The position numbers were made by a program, and so were the translations under genes. Shown here in pieces: positions 1-6,357 of a stretch of 8,103 nucleotides of DNA; the stretch's first letter is position 1; the number at the start of each line of letters is the position of its first letter. The notes below the pieces were generated by a model. That model worked only from the letters and a program-made list of their open reading frames with translations. It did not search any database and was not told where the DNA came from. The DNA is from UBA8752 sp040261275 (GTDB taxonomy: Bacteria > Bacteroidota > Bacteroidia > Flavobacteriales_D > Sanyastnellaceae), in contig JBDQOI010000067.1 of the NCBI GenBank assembly GCA_040261275.1, forward strand, positions 1 to 8,103, written 5' to 3'.

Positions 1-578
1 AGTTCACCGTTGCCCCAACCCCAGTTGCCGTTGCCCAGATCATAGGTCCACTTGGACGGGTCGGGGGCTCCGGGCGTATCGAATTCATCGCCCCACACCA
101 AAGTCATGCCGGGGTAGCTATCCGGCGTGGTGTATCCCGCATCGCTGATGCCGATGGTCGAATCGTCGTTGCGGATGGTGCCCGTCGCCTCCTGCACGAA
201 GTCGCGCAGGAAACCGCCCTCGGGGTCTTTCAGTGAAACCGTGAAGAACTCATCCCCTTCGAGGTACTCGTCCACCACGATGGTGATTTCGATGGACTTC
301 TTGGTTTCGCCCGGTGCAAACACCAGGGTGCCTTCTGCCGCGATGTAGTCCTCACCCGCAATGGCTGTTCCGTCCGCTGTCTCGTAGGAGACGCGGACTT
401 CATTCGTCTTGGCCTCGTCGATCCGGACGTCAAACGAGAACACGGTGTTGGCCTCGGTCTCGAAAGCGGTCTGGTCGTTGGAGAATCGGAATTCTGCTGG
501 CGTTTCCTCTTCGCCACCGCCACATGCGGAGAAGGCGATGACAACGAGCGGAAGGAACAGCGTGCGGGCGGAAATCAT
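1..578 (-). CDS. Calx-beta/GH16 lipoprotein, probable laminarinase (partial, runs off the left edge)
   Basis: The first 192 codons are visible and the reading frame is open to base 1. The signal peptide ends at FSAC (Cys19), followed by GGGEEE, a lipoprotein export-like acidic tract. A Calx-beta domain covers about residues 28-140: VRVSYETADGTAIAGEDYIA, then GTLVFAPGETKKSIEITI, then EYLEGDEFFTVSL, closing with GTIRNDDS. From about 158 the sequence turns into a GH16 family start, MTLVWGDEFDTPGAPDPSKW and then YDLGNGNWGWGNGEL, which closely matches bacterial laminarinases (endo-beta-1,3-glucanases). The catalytic ExDxxE motif would lie beyond the edge and cannot be checked. The ATG at 578-576 overlaps the stop of the PKD gene (ATGA) and gives a proper signal peptide, which fixes the start. 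The enzyme would cut beta-glucan at the cell surface to feed SusD and SusC. Confidence 0.9.
   Translation of the reverse strand, partial: MISARTLFLPLVVIAFSACGGGEEETPAEFRFSNDQTAFETEANTVFSFDVRIDEAKTNEVRVSYETADGTAIAGEDYIAAEGTLVFAPGETKKSIEITIVVDEYLEGDEFFTVSLKDPEGGFLRDFVQEATGTIRNDDSTIGISDAGYTTPDSYPGMTLVWGDEFDTPGAPDPSKWTYDLGNGNWGWGNGE
575..578 (-). other. Overlapping start/stop ATGA (PKD lipoprotein to GH16)
   Basis: On the minus strand, the ATG (578-576) of the GH16 lipoprotein overlaps the TGA (577-575) of the PKD lipoprotein by two bases. The downstream frame opens directly into a good lipoprotein signal peptide, which supports this as the real start and points to coupled translation. Confidence 0.85.
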
Positions 579-1423
579 TGGGCTACGAAAATGAGGGTGA
601 AGTATCCTTCACCATTTGTGCAGTCACCGTTCTGGATGGGGGCCATCACCACCAAACGGTCTTCTGTAAGTTCCAGGATATCAAACGTAGGACCACAGTC
701 CCATACACCCATGAACCAGCAGAATCCGGTGTCATCGGGGAGGAGACGAATTTGGTCTTCACCGTTCAATCCCACACCGGGGTTGAGCAGGTAGGAGAGG
801 GTGTCCGGTACAGCCAACTCGGTAACGACATAACCTTCAAACGGGTTCACCGTGCCGCCATTGTTGTTGTAGAAGTAGTCTCCGTCCACGGTGAATTGGT
901 AGCTGTCGTCATACTGCTCCGGTACGAGTCCGGCCACAGGGCTCATGTACCACTCCGTACTTCCCGGAGTGGGTCCAACACCAATGGCGCCTTGCTCTCC
1001 AGAGAAGATCCAGGTCTTCTGGTTGTCGCAACCCGTCAAAAGCGCGAGGGTGCCTTCACATGGCAGCTCCACGGTGTTGGCCACGAAGATGCTATCCGTG
1101 GCACTGCCTGATCCGCCCGGTCCATAGACAGAGTAGGTCACACCGTACATGCCAGCCTGCGGGTAAAAGGTGGTGTCTTTCGTGGCGTTGCTAGTCAGGT
1201 TGTTGCCAAAGTCCCAGAAGTGGAGGAAACCGTCTCCTGCCAAGGAGGTGAAGACCACACGGTTGGAGTCCACGTAGGGTGTGGCGGCCGTATCTACGTA
1301 GAGGTATTCCCAGTCAAAGGAGGCACTGGGGGCGCCTGGCAGATCAATGCCTTCTTCTTCGATGGGTTGGCATCCTACAGCAGCGATGAGCACTGCCAAG
1401 GGGAGGAAATGATGCAGTTTCAT
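575..1423 (-). CDS. PKD-domain lipoprotein, putative surface glycan-binding protein in SusE/F position
   Basis: This 282-residue lipoprotein has a signal peptide ending at lipobox AVGC (Cys18), then an acidic linker, consistent with surface export. A PKD-type Ig-like domain covers about 34-115, with the core FLHFWDFGNN and the closing strands MYGVTYSVYGPGG and DSIFV. The second half (about 128-282) contains KTWIFSGEQGAIGVGP, STEWYMSPVAG, YDDSYQFTVDGDYFYNNNG and ILELTEDRLVVM. It is rich in Trp and Tyr and resembles the C-terminal domain of PKD lipoproteins that sit beside SusC/D in marine laminarin loci. No catalytic motif is seen, so glycan binding is the inferred role. It starts inside the SusD stop codon and its own TGA overlaps the next ATG as ATGA, which suggests translational coupling and matched expression with both neighbours. 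Confidence 0.9.
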   Translation of the reverse strand: MKLHHFLPLAVLIAAVGCQPIEEEGIDLPGAPSASFDWEYLYVDTAATPYVDSNRVVFTSLAGDGFLHFWDFGNNLTSNATKDTTFYPQAGMYGVTYSVYGPGGSGSATDSIFVANTVELPCEGTLALLTGCDNQKTWIFSGEQGAIGVGPTPGSTEWYMSPVAGLVPEQYDDSYQFTVDGDYFYNNNGGTVNPFEGYVVTELAVPDTLSYLLNPGVGLNGEDQIRLLPDDTGFCWFMGVWDCGPTFDILELTEDRLVVMAPIQNGDCTNGEGYFTLIFVAQ

Positions 1424-1425
1424 CA
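1421..1425 (-). other. Overlapping stop/start TGATG (SusD to PKD lipoprotein)
   Basis: On the minus strand, the SusD stop TGA (1425-1423) shares its last base with the ATG (1423-1421) of the PKD lipoprotein. This geometry usually means translational coupling by a terminating and restarting ribosome, and it places both genes on one mRNA. Confidence 0.85.
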
Positions 1426-3024
1426 GTATCCGGGGTTTTGGGTGATGAGTCCACCGCTCAGGGTGATCTCATTGCTGGGAATGGGGAAGAGTTCGTTGAC
1501 GCCTGCAGTGAAGCTGAATCCGGCGTTGGGGAAGTGCTGGTCGAGGTGGGCTTGCATGACTTCTGCTGCGCGTCCCTGACGGACAAGGTCGTAGAAGCGG
1601 TGGCCTTCCAAGGCCAACTCAACCCGGCGCTCATGCCAGATGTCCTCGAGGGTCACGTCGGGGTTGACCACAGGCTGTCCTCCGGCAGGAGGGAAGTGAG
1701 GGCCACCGTACAGTGGGAGCGAGGCACAGGGAGCGGCGCCTTCCGGGGTGCCGGGGCACCAGGATTCTCCGCGGGCACGGTCGCGAATGGCGTTGACCAT
1801 GTCATTCGCTTCGGAAATGCGTCCGGTGTTCACACAGGCTTCAGCATGGAACAGCATCACGTCGGCCAAGCGGATGACGCGGTCGTTGGTGTGTCCGTTG
1901 GGGTTGGGGTCGCCGAAAGGAGCCTCCTCTGCCGCATTGTTGAAGTTCTTGCGGGGGTAGTAGAGGTGGGGCATGCCGGTGGCATCCAAGGTGAAGGTTC
2001 CTCGGTCGCCCATCACATCACCCACTTGGAAGAGGGTGTACTGCAGACGGGGATCGCCCACTTCAAACTCGTCGACGAGGTCTTGGGTGGGAAGGTTGAA
2101 ACCATAGCCATTGAACTGACCGCGTGCGCGCTGGAAAACGTTGGTGAAGGTGCCCTCGAGCTGCTGTCCCCAGTTGCCACCGGAGGCGTTCATGTATTGG
2201 ATTTCCCAGATGGAACCCGGACCGTTCTCACCGGCTTCCGTGAAGATGTTGCTGTATGCGTCAAAGCTATACTGTCCTTCAGCCACAAGGTCCCCGGAAA
2301 CCTGATAGCAGGCTTCCCATTCGCCAAGGTAGGCGTGGGTCTTGGTCATGAGGGCCTGGGCGGCACCACGTGTGGCGCGTCCAAGCTCGGCTTGGCTGTA
2401 GTCGCTGCGTTGGGGCAGGAACTCGATGGCAAACTCCAAATCGTCCTTGATCAAGGCCCAGATTTCCGCATCGGTGGCGCGGGGCTGCTGGTACTGGGTG
2501 GAGGAGAGGGGATCGGTCACGAGTGGAACCCCACCAAAAGTGGTCACCAATCCGAAGTACCAGTAGGCGCGGATGAAACGCGCCTCGCCGAGGTAGGCGT
2601 CGCGCACATCAGCGTCCATGTCAATCTCCGGGATTTTCTGCAGTGCCAGGTTGCAATACGCGATGCCGCGGTAGGCTACTTGCCATTCCACGAGGAGCAT
2701 CTGACCCGCACTGTTGCCTTGGAAACGCTCGTAATCGTAGAGCTGTGGGTCGTCACCATCGCCAGAACCTCCCTTGTCGGAGTCATCGGAACAGATGTCA
2801 CCAAAGTACCAGCGGAAGTGAGGCTTGAGTCCGGAGGATCCCTGAATGTTCGTCACCTCCTGCTGCAGCGTGTTGTAGCAGGCGATGGTGGCGGACAAGG
2901 CGTCCTCGGGGGTCTTGTAGAAGTTGGCTTCGGTGGCGCCCACGACAGGGGTGCGCTCGAGGAACTCCTGCTTGCAGGAGGTGGCCAACACGGGAATCAG
3001 AAGGAGAAGAAAAATGCGCTTCAT
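1423..3024 (-). CDS. SusD/RagB-family surface glycan-binding lipoprotein
   Basis: This 533-residue lipoprotein pairs with the SusC just upstream and captures glycan at the cell surface. The signal peptide ends in the lipobox LATSC with lipidated Cys17, followed by the usual SusD opening KQEFLERTPVV. The helical TPR-like core includes EARFIRAYWYFGLV at 147-160. The C-terminal SusD signatures are DIWHERRVELALEGHRFYDL at 461-480 and the ending LFPIPSNEITLSGGLITQNP. An acidic Gly/Asp loop at about 79-92 (SDDSDKGGSGDGDD) is common in the family. A Pro/Gly-rich stretch with two cysteines (423 and 433) lies at about 419-457, before the signature helix. Upstream, GCAGGAAAAC precedes the ATG, so a weak AGGA ribosome-binding site is possible, which is unusual here. 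Its TGA overlaps the ATG of the next gene by one base (TGATG). Confidence 0.96.
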   Translation of the reverse strand: MKRIFLLLLIPVLATSCKQEFLERTPVVGATEANFYKTPEDALSATIACYNTLQQEVTNIQGSSGLKPHFRWYFGDICSDDSDKGGSGDGDDPQLYDYERFQGNSAGQMLLVEWQVAYRGIAYCNLALQKIPEIDMDADVRDAYLGEARFIRAYWYFGLVTTFGGVPLVTDPLSSTQYQQPRATDAEIWALIKDDLEFAIEFLPQRSDYSQAELGRATRGAAQALMTKTHAYLGEWEACYQVSGDLVAEGQYSFDAYSNIFTEAGENGPGSIWEIQYMNASGGNWGQQLEGTFTNVFQRARGQFNGYGFNLPTQDLVDEFEVGDPRLQYTLFQVGDVMGDRGTFTLDATGMPHLYYPRKNFNNAAEEAPFGDPNPNGHTNDRVIRLADVMLFHAEACVNTGRISEANDMVNAIRDRARGESWCPGTPEGAAPCASLPLYGGPHFPPAGGQPVVNPDVTLEDIWHERRVELALEGHRFYDLVRQGRAAEVMQAHLDQHFPNAGFSFTAGVNELFPIPSNEITLSGGLITQNPGY

Positions 3025-3035
3025 GTTTTCCTGCT

Positions 3036-6000
3036 TTAGAATGTGACGTTGACGCCCGCGATGAAGTTGCGCGAGACGGGATAGAAGCCGCGATCGATGC
3101 CGATTTCCAGCGTGCCGCGGGAACCGATTTCAGGATCGAGACCTGAGTAATTCGTGAAGGTGAGCAGGTTGCTCGCGGAGACGTAGACCCGGAACTTGCC
3201 GATGTCCATCTTCTCCTGGATGCGCTGAGGCAACGTGTATCCGATTTGCAGGTTTTTCACCCGCAGGAAGGAGCCGTCTTCCACAAAGCGATCGGAGACG
3301 CGGTTGTTCTGGTTGGCATCCACATGGGAAATGCGCGGGTTCTCGTTCGTGGAGCCTGCTCCCGTCCACCGCTCCAATGCGGAGACTGGAAGGTTGGTGG
3401 TGTTCAAGTCGTAGCGGAAGATGCCGTTGAAGAGGTCGTTTCCGTGGGAGCCCTGAATGAAGATGCTCGCGTCGAAGTTCTTCCACTTCAGGTTGCCCGT
3501 CACACCATAAGTGAAGTCCGGGTGTGGGTTTCCGATGACGGTTTTGTCGTTCTCGTCCAGGATACCGTCCTCATTCTGGTCCACGAAGATGACGTCTCCG
3601 GCCACAGCATTGGGCTGGGCAGTGTTGGCGATGGCCTCCTCGTCGGTTTGGAAGATTCCGGCTGTTTCGTATCCGTAAAACACGGCCATGGGCAGACCGA
3701 TATCGGTGTAGGCAGAGAAGTCGTTACCTGCACCGAAGACGCCGCCCGTATTGATGGGTTGACCTCCTTCACCGAGGCCGGTGACCTCGTTGCGGATGAC
3801 GCTCAGGTTTCCGGTGACGTCGTACTCCCAATCGCCCTTCTCACCGCGGTAGGTAAGCGACAGCTCGAGTCCTTTGTTGCGGGCAGAAGCCACGTTGGTG
3901 GCGGCGGGCAGGAAGCCCACCACACCGGGAACGGGAACCACGGCGAGCATGTCGTTGGTGTTCTTGACGAAGTAGTCGAGGACAATGTTGAACCGACCGC
4001 GGTAGAGGTCGAGGTCCACACCGGCATTGAACTGGTCTACCGTTTCCCACTTGAGGTCGGAGTTGGAGGTGGTCACAGGACCGGCGCCATTGACCTGCAC
4101 CTGGTCCGGACCAAAGGTGTAGTTCTGGCCGTTGTACACCACGGAGGTGAAGTCGAAGTTGCCGATGCCATCCGCGTTTCCGTTGCGGCCCCATGAGGCG
4201 CGCACCTTGGCGAATTCAATCCAATCTTTCTCCACGACCCACGGAAGTTCCGTGAGGTTCCAAGCGGCGGACATGGAAGGGAAAAGGCCATAGCGGTTGT
4301 TGGCTCCGAATTTGGATGAACCGTCCCGACGCAGCGTGCTGCTCACGGAGTAGCGGTCTCCGATTTCGTATTGGACGCGGGCAAAGGTGGAGAGATAGGA
4401 ACTCTCGCCGAATCCGCCGCTGGCATTGGGCGCCTGCTCGCTGAAGTTGAGGCTGTTGTCCAGGAAGGCCAGCTCAGGGTCGTTCGAGTTGAGGCTGTCG
4501 CGGTAGGTGCCGATGTTCTGGTAGTTGCCGTAGAGGGCGGAGTAGCCGGCGATGGCTTCGATGCGGTCGCCGTTCTTGAGGTCCTTGTCGTATTGGAGGG
4601 TGTTTTCCCACTGCCAGTTGGACCACTTGTTTTCGTTGCGGATGAGACCGTTGACCTGCCGCCACTCATAAGCGGGGCGGTTCGGGTCGTTCTCACCGAT
4701 TCCGAGGTCGAACGTCGGGAAGAAGATTTTCTGAGAACCGAGTGAAAGGTCCACGTTGATCGAGGAGCGGTACTTCAAGTTCTGGAAGATGTCGTATTCG
4801 CCGTACAGGTTGCCTACGAAGCGGTTGGTCGTCCAGTTGTCATGTGTGGTCGCCACCTGGTTGACCGGGTTGGCGATGTCGCTTCCGATCAATTCGGAGT
4901 AGGCGTAGGATCCGTCGGGGCGGGAAACCGGCGTGACGGGATCCATATTGAGTGCGCGGACCACGGGGGTGGCGAACTCATTGTTCTCTGCCAGGGCATT
5001 CCGGCTGAGGTGGGTGAAATTGATGGTCTGTCCCAGACGGAATCGGTCGCCGGCGTCTTGTTGGGTACTGACGCGGAAGGTGGTGCGCTCAAAGCGGCCT
5101 TTGTCCCCTCCGATGATGCCGTCTTGCACGAAGTGGCTACCACCGATGGCGGTCGAGCTCGAGGCGGTTCCCTTCGTGAAGTTGAAGCTGTGGTTCATGA
5201 TTGGGGCGCGCTGGAAGAGCGCATCCTGCCAATCGGTGCCCTCACCGAGGCTGGCCGGATCGGCGAGCTGGGGAAGGGGGACGAGGCCTGCGGAAGCCCG
5301 GCTCTCGTTCATGAGGATGGCGTACTCTTCGGCGTTGAGGAGGCCCATCTTCTTCCATGGCTCCTGAAAGCCATAGTAGGCGTCATAGGTCACCTGTGCA
5401 GGCTGACCCTTGCTGCCCTTCTTGGTGGTGACGAGGATGACCCCGTTACCACCCCGCGCGCCATAAATCGCTGCAGACGCCGCGTCCTTCAACACGGAGA
5501 TGCTTTCGATGTCGGCGGGGTTCAGGTAGTCGATTCCACCGGAGGGAATTCCGTCCACTACCCAGAGGGGTTCCGCATTGTTCAAGGAACCCGTTCCTCG
5601 AATCCGGATGGACTGGGTGGAACCGGGTTGCCCTGAATTCTGCGTCACCTGGACACCGGCGGCGCGGCCCTGCAGGGCCTGTTCCGTGCGGAGCACGGGC
5701 ACCGACGTGGCGTCCTTGATGTCAATGGTGCCCACGGCACCTGAGATCTTGCTCCTCTGCTGGTTTCCATAGCCGATGACAATGGCTTCCTCGAGGCCGG
5801 CAATGTCGGCTGCAAGGGCATGGTCAACGTTGGACTTTCCAGCAATGGCAACATCCGTGGTCTTGTAACCGATGTAGGTAAACGTGAGGGTCGCCTCGTT
5901 GGAGGAGACCATCAACGAATAGTTTCCATCGAGGTCAGTCACGGTTCCGTTGTAGGTGCCTTTTTCGACAACGGATACGCCTGGAAGGGCCATTCCATCG

Positions 6001-6089
6001 TCGGCATCGGTCACCTTTCCGGTGATGGCCGTGGATTGGGCGAGGATTCCAAAGGGAACCAGCCAACCCAGGAGGAGCAAGAATCTCAT
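3036..6089 (-). CDS. SusC/RagA-family TonB-dependent outer-membrane transporter
   Basis: At 1017 residues this is a full-length SusC-family protein, which imports oligosaccharides through the outer membrane using TonB energy while SusD acts as a lid. A signal peptide (MRFLLLLGWLVPFGILAQ) is followed by a carboxypeptidase-D regulatory-like domain at about 22-95 (ITGKVTDADDGMALPGVSV, later GTVTDLDGNYSL). A TonB-box region lies near 100-106 (EEAIVIGYG). The plug domain follows, with RIRGTGSLNNAEPLWVVDGI at 162-181 and the family signature LKDAASAAIYGARGGNG at 200-216. A 22-strand barrel fills the rest and ends in Phe (AGVNVTF), as expected for barrel insertion. There is no STN domain, so no direct anti-sigma signalling is predicted. 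It starts 22 bases after the repeat protein and ends 11 bases before SusD. Beta-glucan substrate is inferred from the GH16 gene. Confidence 0.96.
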   Translation of the reverse strand: MRFLLLLGWLVPFGILAQSTAITGKVTDADDGMALPGVSVVEKGTYNGTVTDLDGNYSLMVSSNEATLTFTYIGYKTTDVAIAGKSNVDHALAADIAGLEEAIVIGYGNQQRSKISGAVGTIDIKDATSVPVLRTEQALQGRAAGVQVTQNSGQPGSTQSIRIRGTGSLNNAEPLWVVDGIPSGGIDYLNPADIESISVLKDAASAAIYGARGGNGVILVTTKKGSKGQPAQVTYDAYYGFQEPWKKMGLLNAEEYAILMNESRASAGLVPLPQLADPASLGEGTDWQDALFQRAPIMNHSFNFTKGTASSSTAIGGSHFVQDGIIGGDKGRFERTTFRVSTQQDAGDRFRLGQTINFTHLSRNALAENNEFATPVVRALNMDPVTPVSRPDGSYAYSELIGSDIANPVNQVATTHDNWTTNRFVGNLYGEYDIFQNLKYRSSINVDLSLGSQKIFFPTFDLGIGENDPNRPAYEWRQVNGLIRNENKWSNWQWENTLQYDKDLKNGDRIEAIAGYSALYGNYQNIGTYRDSLNSNDPELAFLDNSLNFSEQAPNASGGFGESSYLSTFARVQYEIGDRYSVSSTLRRDGSSKFGANNRYGLFPSMSAAWNLTELPWVVEKDWIEFAKVRASWGRNGNADGIGNFDFTSVVYNGQNYTFGPDQVQVNGAGPVTTSNSDLKWETVDQFNAGVDLDLYRGRFNIVLDYFVKNTNDMLAVVPVPGVVGFLPAATNVASARNKGLELSLTYRGEKGDWEYDVTGNLSVIRNEVTGLGEGGQPINTGGVFGAGNDFSAYTDIGLPMAVFYGYETAGIFQTDEEAIANTAQPNAVAGDVIFVDQNEDGILDENDKTVIGNPHPDFTYGVTGNLKWKNFDASIFIQGSHGNDLFNGIFRYDLNTTNLPVSALERWTGAGSTNENPRISHVDANQNNRVSDRFVEDGSFLRVKNLQIGYTLPQRIQEKMDIGKFRVYVSASNLLTFTNYSGLDPEIGSRGTLEIGIDRGFYPVSRNFIAGVNVTF

Positions 6090-6111
6090 GGTGTCGTAGG
6101 AGTGTTCAGTA

Positions 6112-6357
6112 TCAGTGTTGTTTCACCACCATCTCGGTGGCCACCTGCAATCCGGCATTGACGCGGACGAGGTAGAATCCGTCGGCCTCTTCATTGAGGT
6201 CGATGAGGGTTTGGGTCATGCCCTCACCGAGGTTGGTGCTCTGCACGAGGCGACCGCTCATGTCGCGAACCTCGATTTGTGCAGCTTCAGTCAACGGAGC
6301 AGGGAAGGAGACCGTGATGATTCCGTCGGTGACGCTCGGGAAGACTTTGAAGGTCAG
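6112..6357 (-). other. T9SS type A C-terminal sorting domain (within CDS 6112-7992)
   Basis: The last roughly 80 residues follow the type A pattern: a KVFPSVTDG opening in place of the usual YPNP-x-x-G, a strand ITVSF, then IEVRDMSGRLVQ, then DGFYLVRV, ending EMVVKQH. This domain directs export across the outer membrane by the type IX system, usually with attachment to surface lipopolysaccharide or release. It implies that the rest of the T9SS is encoded elsewhere in the genome. Confidence 0.85.

Noticed and set aside
230..544. Minus-strand frame of 104 codons rich in Ser, Arg and Thr
   Set aside because: It overlaps the Calx-beta/GH16 lipoprotein in another frame. The GH16 frame has a signal peptide, two recognisable domains and a start overlapping the upstream stop.
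3025..3035. Possible internal promoter or terminator in the gaps at 3025-3035, 6090-6111 and 7993-8018
   Set aside because: The gaps are 11, 22 and 26 bases, with no inverted repeat followed by a T-run and no room for a Bacteroidetes -33/-7 promoter clear of coding sequence.
1438..3039. A 533-codon open frame on the plus strand, directly opposite SusD
   Set aside because: It is the antisense shadow of SusD. In GC-rich genes the codon bias removes stops from the opposite frame. The translation has no signal peptide or recognisable domain, whereas the minus-strand frame carries clear SusD signatures.
3036..6089. SusC considered as a FecA-type signalling transducer with an STN domain
   Set aside because: The mature N-terminus goes straight into the carboxypeptidase-D regulatory-like domain, with no extra roughly 70-residue STN segment, and no sigma or anti-sigma gene lies in the window.
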